NCBI RefSeq assembly: GCF_021165955.1 | Contig: NZ_CP088952.1 | Span: forward strand, 1,674,001-1,738,000 | Length of the DNA: 64,000 bases | Direction of reading: 5' to 3' | From: Massilia endophytica | GTDB lineage: Bacteria > Pseudomonadota > Gammaproteobacteria > Burkholderiales > Burkholderiaceae_D | Shown here: positions 43,053 to 51,675 of the stretch, in pieces | How the letters are laid out: each line of letters starts with the position of its first letter | How positions within the stretch are numbered: position 1 is the first letter of the stretch | Made by a program: the position numbers and the translations under genes | Notes under the pieces: generated by a model | Seen by the model: only the letters and a program-made list of their open reading frames with translations | Databases searched by the model: none | What the model was told of the DNA's origin: nothing

Positions 43053-43976
43053 CTATCCATAGCTCGCAATGCGGTAGCGGTTACGGCCGCTTTCCTTGGC
43101 TTCGTAAAGCAGCGTATCGGCCGCGCGCACCAGCTGCGCGGACGTGTTGTCTGCGCCCGGCTGCATGCAGACCACACCCATGCTGATGGTGACATGGTCG
43201 CTGGTGGGCGAGTTGCGGTGCGGGAGGGCCAGCGTTGCCACTTCCTCCAGCAGCCGCCTGGCCACGGTTTCGGCTCCCGAGGCGTCGACCTGGGGCAGCA
43301 GCAGGGCGAATTCTTCGCCGCCGTAGCGGGCCAGCATGTCGTGCGGGCGCTGGGCGCAGCGCTGCATGGCGGCCGCCACCTGCTGCAGGCAGGAGTCGCC
43401 TGCCTGGTGGCCGTAGCTGTCGTTATACAGCTTGAAGTGGTCGATATCGATCAGGACCAGGGACAGGGGCGTGCCGGCGCGCATGCAGCTGCGCCACTCG
43501 CTGTCCAGGGTGTCGCTGAAGCTGCGCCGGTTCGAAACGCCGGTCAGGGAGTCGGTAAGACTCAGCTCGCGCATGGCGTCGGCCTGGCGCTTGAGGGTGA
43601 GCTGGGTGCGTACCCTCGCCTTCACCACGGCCACGTTGAAGGGCTTGGAAATGAAGTCCATGGCGCCCGCTTCGAGGGCGCGCGTTTCGTCTTCGGGATT
43701 GGAGAGCGCGGTCACGAAGATGACCGGTATCGAGCTCAGTTCGGCCGAGGCGCGCAGGGCGGCGCATACTTCGAAGCCGTCCATGCCGGGCATCACGGCA
43801 TCGAGAAGGATGAGGTCCGGGCGCTGGTTGCGCGCCAGCTCCAGCGCCTTGACGCCATCCAGCGCGAACAGCACGTCGTGTTCGTCGCCCAGCACATGGT
43901 GCAGGATCTGGATGTTCTCCATTGCGTCGTCGACGATCAGGATACGGCCATTGGCGGCCAGGTCGGTCCAGCTCAT
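43053..43976 (-). CDS. Response regulator with GGDEF domain (diguanylate cyclase)
   Basis: 307 residues. Receiver domain 1-130 with Asp16/Asp17, phosphoacceptor Asp59 and Lys111, joined to a GGDEF domain whose active site reads GGEEF (219-223). The inhibitory site RPHD (210-213) lies five residues before it, so feedback by c-di-GMP is expected. It makes cyclic di-GMP when phosphorylated. Its ATG overlaps the kinase gene's stop (43973-43976), so its partner kinase is encoded upstream. Confidence 0.95.
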   Translation of the reverse strand: MSWTDLAANGRILIVDDAMENIQILHHVLGDEHDVLFALDGVKALELARNQRPDLILLDAVMPGMDGFEVCAALRASAELSSIPVIFVTALSNPEDETRALEAGAMDFISKPFNVAVVKARVRTQLTLKRQADAMRELSLTDSLTGVSNRRSFSDTLDSEWRSCMRAGTPLSLVLIDIDHFKLYNDSYGHQAGDSCLQQVAAAMQRCAQRPHDMLARYGGEEFALLLPQVDASGAETVARRLLEEVATLALPHRNSPTSDHVTISMGVVCMQPGADNTSAQLVRAADTLLYEAKESGRNRYRIASYG

Positions 43977-46900
43977 TCAGTCATCATCCGTTTTAGCAGC
44001 TCGTTGACCTGCTGTGCCGCGGCCGGGAAATCCAGGGTCTCGATGGCACGCGCCAGGGCGGGCAGGGCGCCGCCCCCTTCTTCCTCCAGCGCCGGGCGCA
44101 GGGACTGGAAATGGGACAGCGCCTTCAGGTTGTTATTTGCAAGTAAGGATACCAGTTCTTGCAGAGATTGCACCAGATTGGCGCGCTGGGCCGGCTCCGC
44201 CTCGCCCGCGCGCTGCAGCGGCAGGGGCAGGGCGCGGGCGCCTTCCGTCACCACGGCAATAGCCTGGTCCAGGGCCTTGAGCAGGGATGCCAGGGCCGCT
44301 TCGTCGTGTTCCCCGATGGCCGCTTCGGCGCGCGCTGCCAGCCCGGCGACCTCCATCGCCCCCAGGTTGGCGGCCACGCCGCGCAGGCGGTGCAGGGTGA
44401 TCACCGCCTGCCCCCGGTCGTGGCATGCCAGGCATTCGCGCACCTCGCTCACGGCGCCGCCCTGGGAGTTCTCGAAGCGCTTGAGCAGGCCCACGAAGGC
44501 TGGATAGTTGCCCGCCATGCGGTTCAGGGCGGTTTCCAGTTCGATGCCGGGCACCCGTTCCGGGCGTTCCGGCGCCTGGCTTTGCGCCTGCTGGGCGGAG
44601 TCCTGCGCCAGCGATGGCACCAGCTTCACCAGCACGGCGATCAGCTCCTCGACATCGATCGGCTTTGCCAGATGGGCATCCACGCCTGCCGCCATGGCGC
44701 GCTCCCGGTCTTCTTCCATCGCATTGGCCGTCATGGCGGCGATGGGCAACGCCGTCAGGCCCATGGCCCGGATGGCGGCCGTGGCTTCGAAGCCGTTCAT
44801 GACGGGCATCTGCAGGTCCATCAGCACCACGTCGCAGCGCGCGGGGTGCTCGCGCAGCATGTCGACGGCCATCTGGCCGTTCTCCGCGATCTCGACGCGG
44901 GCGCCCGAGTGGAGCAGGATATAGCGCGCCATTTCCTGGTTGATCTCGTTGTCTTCCACCAGCAGCACGCGCAGGCCGGGCAGGCGGCCGGAGAGCTGGG
45001 TGGATACCGGCGCCTCGCCTGGCTGGCCGCTGCCGCTGAGGGCGCGGAGGACGATCTGGGCCAGGCGCGACGGCGTCCAGGGCTTGGCCAGGACCGCGGC
45101 GATCTCCAGACCCTCCGCCAGCTGGAGCAGGTCTTCCGCTGCGGTTTCGGAGGCCATGACGATGGCGGGCGGGAAGGGCAGGCGCGCCTCGCTGCGGGCC
45201 TGCGTCAGCATGCTGACGCCGTCCAGTTCCGGCATGGCGCTGTCGATCAGCAGCAGGTCGAGCCGCTGGCCTTCGTTTTCCAGCTGGCGCAGCATGCCAA
45301 GCGCTTCGGCGCCGCTCGCTGCCATACGCAGCTGCCAGTTCCAGGCGCGGCCCGCCCCGGCCAGCGCCTGGCGCGCGCTGGCATTGTCGTCCACGATCAG
45401 CACCCGCAGGCCCTGCAGGCTCTCTGCGGCGGCGCTGTCCTCCTGCGCGCCCAGGGCCAGCGGCACCGCGAGGTGGAAGCTGGAGCCCACGCCCGGCTGG
45501 CTGTGGACCGTGATCTCGCCGCCCATCAGGTCCGTCAGGCGCTTGCTGATGGAGAGGCCCAGGCCCGCGCCGCCGTAGCGGCGGCTGGTGCTGGTGTCGC
45601 CCTGCGAGAAAGCCTCGAACATATGTTCCTGCTGCTCGGGGGTGATGCCGATGCCGGTGTCGCGTACCGTGAAGCCGAGCCAGATGCAGCCGCTTTCCTC
45701 GCGCAGCCTGCGCACCGTGAGCACCACCTCGCCCTGTTCGGTGAATTTGACCGCATTGCCCAGGAGGTTGATGAGGATCTGCTGCAGCCGCATGGCATCG
45801 CCTTCGAGTTCCGCGGGGAGGGCAGGGTCGACGTCGAACACCGGTTCCAGCCCTTTCTCCCATGCCGCATCGGCCGTCAGCACGGCGGCGCTGGCGAGAA
45901 TATGATCCAGCTTGAAGGCGGCATGCTCCAGCGTGAGCTGGCCGGCTTCGATGCGGGAGAAGTCCAGCACGTCGTTGACCAGGCCCAGGAGGGACTGGGT
46001 GGCCAGCTGGATCTTGGTGAGGTAGCTGCGCTCGCGCCGCTCCAGCGGCGCTTCCTCCAGCAGGCGCGCGAGGCCGATGATGACGTTCATCGGCGTGCGT
46101 ATCTCGTGGCTCATATTGGCCACGAACTCGCTTTTCGCGCGGCTGGCCGCTTCCGCCCGGTCGCGCGCCCGCACCAGCGCCTCGTTCGTTTCGTGTACGC
46201 GCAGTTCGCTGCGTTTGAGTTCCGTCACGTCCGAAGCCAGCATGTAGCAGCCGCGCAGGGCGCCGTTCTCGTCGAGGTCCGGTAGATAGTTGATCCACAG
46301 ATATAGCGTTTCGCCGCCCGCCAGCTGCACCTCGCGCGCGAAATTCTGCGGCCTGCCCGCCTGCACACCCTCGATCCGGGGCATGAGATGGTTCAGGCGT
46401 GCCGGGTCGATCAGCTGGCTGGCATGCATGCCTACCGTGTCCTCCAGCGGCCTGCCGAGCCAGTTGAGGAAGAACTTGTTGGCGAAGCGGCAGACCAGGT
46501 CCTTGTCCCAGTAGGCCACCATGCCGGGCAGGTTGTCCGTGACCGTGCGCAGGAAGGTATTGCTGCGGGCCAGCTGCAGCGAAGTCTGGCGCAGTGCCTC
46601 GTCTGCCCGCTTGCGCTCGGTGATATCGATGGCCATCCCAAGGATGTGGGTGGGCGCCCCGCTTTCGTCGCGCAGGGCCACCTTGCGGGTGGTAAGGATA
46701 TGCACGACGCGGTCGGCGCTGGTCAGCTCCTCGTCCTGCAGCTCGATGGTTTCATGGGAGGCTTCCGCCTGGCGGTCGCCCGCGGTGAAGCGTTCCGCTT
46801 CTGCCGGGGGGAAGAGTTCCGTATCCGCCATTCCCAGCATGTCGCCGCGCGGACGGCCCAGCACCCGTTCGAACTCGCGGTTCACCATCTCGTAGCGCAG

Positions 46901-48493
46901 GTCGCCGGCGCGCTTCACGAAGATCAGGGCAGGCATGTTCTCGACCACGGAGCGGAACAGCTGGCGCGACTGGCGCAGCGCGGCCTCCGTCTGCTTCTGT
47001 GCCGTGACGTCCAGCAGCAGGCCCGTGATGCCGACCAGCCTGCCATCGGTGAACACGGGATAGTAGCCGGTGATGTAGTGGTTGACGCGGCCCGGCCAGG
47101 CGGGAGAGGTGCCGCTCAATTCGATATTGGCGATGGGCTGGCCGGTCTTCAGCACCTGCTCGTAGGCCAGGCGCACGTCGTGGCGCACCTTGTCGTCCTG
47201 AATCAGCTCGCCGAAACTGCGGCCGATGTGGGCGCTGACCGGCGCCGCGTTCACGGCGGCCAGGTATTCGTTGATCATCACCACCTTCAGGTCCGGATCG
47301 ACGAAGCTCAGGCCGACGGGCGCCGTGGCGTACACGTTTTCCAGCAGGGCCTTGGAATCCGCCAGCTGCGCGGTGCGCTCGGCCACCAGGGCCTCCAGTT
47401 CGTGGCGATGGCGCATGATGTCCACCTCCACCTGCAGCAGCGCCTCCCCCACTTCGCGCGCTTCGCGGAAGGTCATTTCCTCCAGCTTCAGGGGCGTTCC
47501 CGCCGCCAGCGCCCGGGCGGGACCGCTCAGGGCGCGCACCGAACGGCCGATGCTGCCGCCCACCGACCAGGCCAACAGGAAGCCCACGCCCAGCAGCACG
47601 AGGATGCCCGCCGAAATGAGGGAGGCGAACTTGCGCAGGCCGCCGATCACGGTGCTCTCGGGAACCGCTACGACGACGGTCCAGCCGCTGTCCGGGGCCT
47701 TGCGGTAGCTGCCCACCATGCGCACGCCATCCAGGGTGATGGCGCCTCCTTTGCCTTGTTCGGTGTCGCCGATAAAGTCCAGCAGGGCGCCGTCGGCGGC
47801 GCCCCCCGGCGCCAGCGTGCCGCTGCTGGCGACCACCTTGCCGCTGGCATCGAGCAGCGTCACGGAGATCTGCTGCGGCAGTTCCAGGTCGGCCAGCAGG
47901 CGGCGCAGCGCTGCAGGCTGGAACAGCACGCTGACGACATAGGCGGGTTTGCCGTCCAGGATGACGGGCACGTCGATGGCGAACAGGGGCTGGTGGGAAA
48001 GCGAGCCGACGAACAGGTCGGACAGGCGCGGCTTTCCGCCCTCCAGGGCCAGCTTCAGCCGGGCCGCGTTGGCGGGATGGGGCAAGGGCTGTCCCTCGGC
48101 AATGGAGGGGTTGGCCAGCTGCTGGCCATCCGGCGCGTGCAGGGCGATCTGGTAGCCGGGAAAATCGGCGTCCATCTGGTCGGCAGCCTGGGCGCGGAAG
48201 GCGGCGAAGTCGCCCTGTTTCAGGCTGGGCGAACTGGCGAGGGTTTGGGCAATGGCTTTCCCGATGCGCAGGTCGCGTTCCACGGCGGCGGCAAGGGTGC
48301 GCGCCATGCGCTGGGCCTCGGCGCTGGCCTGGTTGTGTTCGAGATGGTAGAAGTGCAGGATCAGCAGGCCCAGGCCGAACAGGGCGGGCAGGGCGCAGGC
48401 CAGCACGAGCAAGGCGATCTGCGACCGGATCGACGGTAAGGGGTCCCAGGCCTTCTCGTGCACGTCTTGCTCCGAAAGTGAATGCCGGGCCAT
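43973..48493 (-). CDS. Hybrid sensor histidine kinase (Cache, 3 PAS, HK, 2 REC, Hpt)
   Basis: 1506 residues. Order: TM1 (about 27-48), a periplasmic dCache-like sensor, TM2 (about 290-312), HAMP-like linker, three PAS domains (about 380-760), HisKA with H in NMSHEIRTPMN (about 795), HATPase with N and G boxes (NLLGNAVKF, DTGIGI, GAGLGLSI), two receivers (LIDSAMPELDG about 1083; LMDLQMPVMNG about 1226) and a C-terminal Hpt whose His lies in LHRLRGVAANLG (about 1367). The phosphorelay architecture is that of BarA/EvgS-like kinases. Output probably goes to the co-translated GGDEF regulator. Confidence 0.95.
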   Translation of the reverse strand: MARHSLSEQDVHEKAWDPLPSIRSQIALLVLACALPALFGLGLLILHFYHLEHNQASAEAQRMARTLAAAVERDLRIGKAIAQTLASSPSLKQGDFAAFRAQAADQMDADFPGYQIALHAPDGQQLANPSIAEGQPLPHPANAARLKLALEGGKPRLSDLFVGSLSHQPLFAIDVPVILDGKPAYVVSVLFQPAALRRLLADLELPQQISVTLLDASGKVVASSGTLAPGGAADGALLDFIGDTEQGKGGAITLDGVRMVGSYRKAPDSGWTVVVAVPESTVIGGLRKFASLISAGILVLLGVGFLLAWSVGGSIGRSVRALSGPARALAAGTPLKLEEMTFREAREVGEALLQVEVDIMRHRHELEALVAERTAQLADSKALLENVYATAPVGLSFVDPDLKVVMINEYLAAVNAAPVSAHIGRSFGELIQDDKVRHDVRLAYEQVLKTGQPIANIELSGTSPAWPGRVNHYITGYYPVFTDGRLVGITGLLLDVTAQKQTEAALRQSRQLFRSVVENMPALIFVKRAGDLRYEMVNREFERVLGRPRGDMLGMADTELFPPAEAERFTAGDRQAEASHETIELQDEELTSADRVVHILTTRKVALRDESGAPTHILGMAIDITERKRADEALRQTSLQLARSNTFLRTVTDNLPGMVAYWDKDLVCRFANKFFLNWLGRPLEDTVGMHASQLIDPARLNHLMPRIEGVQAGRPQNFAREVQLAGGETLYLWINYLPDLDENGALRGCYMLASDVTELKRSELRVHETNEALVRARDRAEAASRAKSEFVANMSHEIRTPMNVIIGLARLLEEAPLERRERSYLTKIQLATQSLLGLVNDVLDFSRIEAGQLTLEHAAFKLDHILASAAVLTADAAWEKGLEPVFDVDPALPAELEGDAMRLQQILINLLGNAVKFTEQGEVVLTVRRLREESGCIWLGFTVRDTGIGITPEQQEHMFEAFSQGDTSTSRRYGGAGLGLSISKRLTDLMGGEITVHSQPGVGSSFHLAVPLALGAQEDSAAAESLQGLRVLIVDDNASARQALAGAGRAWNWQLRMAASGAEALGMLRQLENEGQRLDLLLIDSAMPELDGVSMLTQARSEARLPFPPAIVMASETAAEDLLQLAEGLEIAAVLAKPWTPSRLAQIVLRALSGSGQPGEAPVSTQLSGRLPGLRVLLVEDNEINQEMARYILLHSGARVEIAENGQMAVDMLREHPARCDVVLMDLQMPVMNGFEATAAIRAMGLTALPIAAMTANAMEEDRERAMAAGVDAHLAKPIDVEELIAVLVKLVPSLAQDSAQQAQSQAPERPERVPGIELETALNRMAGNYPAFVGLLKRFENSQGGAVSEVRECLACHDRGQAVITLHRLRGVAANLGAMEVAGLAARAEAAIGEHDEAALASLLKALDQAIAVVTEGARALPLPLQRAGEAEPAQRANLVQSLQELVSLLANNNLKALSHFQSLRPALEEEGGGALPALARAIETLDFPAAAQQVNELLKRMMTE

Positions 48494-48522
48494 GATAGCC
48501 CAGCCGCGCCTGGCGCGAAAGC

Positions 48523-49074
48523 TCAGAAGAAGATGGCGGTGCGGGTGATGATGGTGCCGTTGTTCGTGTACGGCCCGCTGGCCCGCACCGCGCCGCTGTC
48601 GGGCTTGCCGTCATCGAGCTTTTCGTCCAGCTGCTGGGCGTAGGTGTCCGGCAGGTTGTCGAAACGGATGCCGTTGCCGCCCCGCCCGCCCACCACATCG
48701 TTGAAGATGTAAACGGCGCCGCCATGCGCGCTGGTCATGAAGTCGGTGGTGCCGTTGAAGGAGCCGGTGATCAGGCCCGCGAGGGCAAGATGTTGGGGGG
48801 CAAGTTGATACTCAGCAATCTGCCCATCGCCGTTGCCGTTGCCGGTGGCGCCGGGCACATGGGTGGTGGCAAGGGGGTCGTCGCCGGGCAGGGCGCGATA
48901 GCGGTCCTGGTAGGCATTCACGGCGGCCTGCAGGGAGGTGGCCTGCTGGATGATGTTCTTGATCTTGGCGTTGTCGATGAGGCTTTGCCCCTTCAGCACG
49001 CCCCCCAGGAGCAGGCCGATGATGACCAGAACGATGGCGATTTCTACCAGGGTGAAGCCGGCCTGACGGGACAT
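48523..49074 (-). CDS. Type IV prepilin/pseudopilin
   Basis: 183 residues from ATG 49074 (AGGAG ahead; the open frame extends 20 codons further). Class III signal MSRQAG|FTLVEIAIVLVIIGLLLGG with Glu5, the prepilin-peptidase site. The remaining body has the LPGDD loop and is beta-rich. It is the most pilin-like of the three tandem genes and closest to the hybrid kinase gene (29 bp). A major pilin or minor pseudopilin of the adjoining locus. Confidence 0.85.
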   Translation of the reverse strand: MSRQAGFTLVEIAIVLVIIGLLLGGVLKGQSLIDNAKIKNIIQQATSLQAAVNAYQDRYRALPGDDPLATTHVPGATGNGNGDGQIAEYQLAPQHLALAGLITGSFNGTTDFMTSAHGGAVYIFNDVVGGRGGNGIRFDNLPDTYAQQLDEKLDDGKPDSGAVRASGPYTNNGTIITRTAIFF

Positions 49075-49152
49075 GGACGCTCCTTGTTTGTTAGTACGTA
49101 TCTTACAAGCCCGGCCGGAATTGCGCAGGGCCAAGTTTAACCGTGCGCAGCC

Positions 49153-49857
49153 TCAGGGCAGCCGCCCCGCCGCCACCATGCGGTTGTAAAGGATATTCGG
49201 CGAGAGCCAGACCACGATGTCGTCGTAGGCGCCGCCGGGCGTGCGCCCGCTGTCGCTCGGGTCGCGGCTGATAAAGGCCGTTCCCAGGGGAGCGAGATTG
49301 GCCTTTTCGTCGATATTGCCCTGGCCAGCGTCCGCCACGCGCAAGCCTGTGTCGCCGTAGGCGCCGTAGCCGTTGCGCCCGTGCGAAAGGATCACGGCGG
49401 GGATGTCGTTGTCCGCGCTGGCCTGCACCAGGGCGCCGGGCGCGTCGCGGGTGGCGATGGTGATGTCGCGCGGCGTGTTGAGGCGGAAGACCACGGCGCT
49501 GTCGCTGAAGGCAGGCGTCACGCTGTACAGGTACAGGCGTCCCCACGCATCCAGCCTTTGCACACCAAGCGTGGCCCAGGGCAGGAAGCCGATGCGGCGC
49601 TCGTTGGTGCAGCGTTCCCCGCTGCGGTCTTCCAGGCCATTGCTGGCGGAGATGGCGGGGCAGGGCAGGTAGCCGTTGCGCACGGCGAAACCGGCAAGCG
49701 CCTCGCGCGCCTCCTCCATAGCCTTGCGCGTATCGGCGGCCCGCCGCTGCTCCAGCTGAACGCCGAGCGGCGTAATCAGCCCCCCCACCAGCAGGCCGAC
49801 GATGACCAGCACGATGGAGATTTCGACCAGCGTAAAGCCATTGGCGTATTTCTTCAT
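49153..49857 (-). CDS. Pseudopilin with class III signal (minor pilin-like)
   Basis: 234 residues. MKKYANG|FTLVEISIVLVIVGLLVGG gives a cleavage site and Glu5. The body has CxxC-like pieces and a GFLPWATLGVQRLDAWGRLYLYSVTPAF segment that is shared with the preceding gene product (50616), which makes the two paralogues. Nine bases separate them. Confidence 0.83.
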   Translation of the reverse strand: MKKYANGFTLVEISIVLVIVGLLVGGLITPLGVQLEQRRAADTRKAMEEAREALAGFAVRNGYLPCPAISASNGLEDRSGERCTNERRIGFLPWATLGVQRLDAWGRLYLYSVTPAFSDSAVVFRLNTPRDITIATRDAPGALVQASADNDIPAVILSHGRNGYGAYGDTGLRVADAGQGNIDEKANLAPLGTAFISRDPSDSGRTPGGAYDDIVVWLSPNILYNRMVAAGRLP

Positions 49858-49866
49858 ATTGTGGGT

Positions 49867-50616
49867 TCAGGGCAGCGTGCGCGCCGCCGCCATCCTTTCA
49901 TAAAGCAGCTCGAGGGGCACCGCCACCAGCATGTCGTCGAAGGGGCCGCCCGGCGCGGCGCCGTCCTCGCTGCGGCTACGCTGGAAGAATTCGACGGAGC
50001 CTTCGTCGTTCAACAGTTCATCCCGGTTGTTCAGCACCGCGTTGGCCAGGCGCAGGCCCGCCACGGAAGTGCCCACGTTGTCCCGTCCCTGCGAAAAGAC
50101 AACGGCGGGCGCGCACTGGGCCGCCAGCGTGCATTCATCCTGCCCCACGAGGTATTGCAGGCGCCCCTGGCCGCTGCGGGTGAGCACGCGTTTGGTGGCG
50201 ACGGTGGACAGGCGCTGGACCGGCAGCACCGTGTACAGCGGCGTCACGCTGTAGCGCAGCACCTTGCCCCAGCTGTCCGCGCCGTCCACGCCCAGCGTGG
50301 TCCACGGCAGGAAGCCCGTGCAGCTCTCTTCGTCCGTGCAGGGCTCGGCGCGTTCGCGCCCATCCAGCGCGGACACGGCGGGCCGCGGCAGGCGGCCGTT
50401 GGTGGCCGCATAGCCCACCAGCGCCTCCCTGGCCTGCGCCAGCCGCGCCAGGGTGCGCTGCTCGCGCAGGGCTTCGATCCCGCTGCGGCTGAACACCCCG
50501 ATCAGCACGGAGGACAGGGCCAGCCCCGCCACCGCAAGCAGCAGCAGGAGGGCCGCGCCGCGCTGGCGGGCAGGCCTAGCGCTGCGCTTCGCCGATGGCG
50601 CCCGTGGCGGGATCAT
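49867..50616 (-). CDS. PilX/GspK-like membrane protein, paralogue of adjacent pseudopilin
   Basis: 249 residues. The N-terminus is RQRGAALLLLLAVAGLALSS, lacking GFTLVE and Glu5, more like GspK/PilX type. The globular part repeats the neighbour's pattern: CTDEESCTGFLPWTTLGVDGADSWGKVLRYSVTPLYTV. The gene overlaps the mshK-like gene by 41 bases. No Shine-Dalgarno is evident at ATG 50616, so translation likely depends on coupling. Confidence 0.75.
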   Translation of the reverse strand: MIPPRAPSAKRSARPARQRGAALLLLLAVAGLALSSVLIGVFSRSGIEALREQRTLARLAQAREALVGYAATNGRLPRPAVSALDGRERAEPCTDEESCTGFLPWTTLGVDGADSWGKVLRYSVTPLYTVLPVQRLSTVATKRVLTRSGQGRLQYLVGQDECTLAAQCAPAVVFSQGRDNVGTSVAGLRLANAVLNNRDELLNDEGSVEFFQRSRSEDGAAPGGPFDDMLVAVPLELLYERMAAARTLP

Positions 50617-51019
50617 AGCTTTGGCCCGGTTTCATGATGACCTTGCGGCCCGAGAGGTCGAGCGGCACGCTCTGGCCGCGCGCGGAGGGCGCGGCCTCCT
50701 GCGGCTCGTTGTTGACCCAGACGATGGTCTTGCCGTTGCTGCGCCGGAGCACGCCGTTCAGCTGCAAGGGCTCGGGCGGGGGCGGCGGGGGCGCGGCCTG
50801 CGCCATGGGCGGCGGCGGTGGAGGCGGCGCGGGCGCTGCCACAGCGGCCTGCATCGACGAATTGCCGCCCAGGAGGGCCGCAGGGTCCGCGCTGCTGCGC
50901 TGCTGGTCGAGCTGGTTGCGCTCCACCGGGGTCGTGAACAGGCGGCCCATGGTGATGATCGTGGTCTGGGCCGAGGCGGGCGCGATCGCGCAGGCGGCGG
51001 CAAGCAGCATCCATCTCAT
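50576..51019 (-). CDS. MshK/PilP-like exported protein with poly-proline linker
   Basis: 147 residues: signal peptide (MRWMLLAAACAIAPASA), a poly-proline/alanine linker (PPPPPPPMAQAAPPPPPP), then LNGVLRRSNGKTIVWVNNEP, a short beta-structure seen in MshK/PilP-family accessory proteins that bridge inner-membrane complex and secretin. It overlaps the preceding gene by four bases. Confidence 0.65.
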   Translation of the reverse strand: MRWMLLAAACAIAPASAQTTIITMGRLFTTPVERNQLDQQRSSADPAALLGGNSSMQAAVAAPAPPPPPPPMAQAAPPPPPPEPLQLNGVLRRSNGKTIVWVNNEPQEAAPSARGQSVPLDLSGRKVIMKPGQSYDPATGAIGEAQR

Positions 51020-51675
51020 GGCCGCGCTCCCCGAGCTGGAGGCTGGCGGGTGAGGGTGAGCCAGTTCAGCACGCAGTCTGCCGTGAGCGAGGGCGCCAGC
51101 GGCGCGTTGCCCGCGCTGGCGGTGCGCCGCAGCTCGCAGCCCTGCACTGCGAAGACGCCGCGCTGGCGCAGGTCGGTGAGGAAGTAGAGCAGGTCCAGTT
51201 CGTGCAGCAGGTCCATATGCAGGGCCATGCGGCTGCCGCGCAGCTGGTAGTCGCCCGTGGCCAGCCTGCCTTCCACGCGGTAGGGCTGCTGCGGCTCGAT
51301 CTCGTAGGTGAGCGGCAGCAGGCGGCGCTGCTCCTGGATCTGGCGGATCGCCTCGACCCAGGCCAGGCGGTTCTCGCTGCCGACGAAGCCCAGGCGCTGC
51401 AAGGTGAGGAACTGCGGCTGGTAAAGGCGGATCTCCTGCTTTTCGGACTCCGCCTGCACGAAGTTCTGCTGCGCCAGGTTGCGCAGGTGCTGCTGGTAGG
51501 ACTCGCGGTCGCGCGCCGCCTGAAGGTGCCAGTGCGTGGCGAAGACGCAGGCAATGGCGATGCCCGCCGTTCCGGCAAAGGTGACGGCGGCCGTCCGGAT
51601 CAGCGGGAACTCGCGTATCCAGTAGGGTAGGGGCAGGCGGCGGCGCGGCGCCTTCTTTTTCGGTCCTGGGCTCAT
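51016..51675 (-). CDS. PilO/MshJ-like inner-membrane assembly protein
   Basis: 219 residues from ATG 51675; the longer open frame continues upstream but belongs to the opposite-register shadow of the next gene. One membrane helix at about 29-48, a coiled coil (YQQHLRNLAQQNFVQAESEKQEIRL) and a ferredoxin-like C-part (YRVEGRLATGDYQLRGSRMALHMDLLHELDLLYFL), the layout of PilO/MshJ. Overlaps the previous and next genes by four bases each. Confidence 0.78.
   Translation of the reverse strand: MSPGPKKKAPRRRLPLPYWIREFPLIRTAAVTFAGTAGIAIACVFATHWHLQAARDRESYQQHLRNLAQQNFVQAESEKQEIRLYQPQFLTLQRLGFVGSENRLAWVEAIRQIQEQRRLLPLTYEIEPQQPYRVEGRLATGDYQLRGSRMALHMDLLHELDLLYFLTDLRQRGVFAVQGCELRRTASAGNAPLAPSLTADCVLNWLTLTRQPPARGARP

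Noticed and set aside
44159..48439. Two long plus-strand frames (708 and 683 codons) opposite the hybrid kinase
   Set aside because: The minus strand shows continuous PAS, HK, REC and Hpt domains; the plus frames are shadows.
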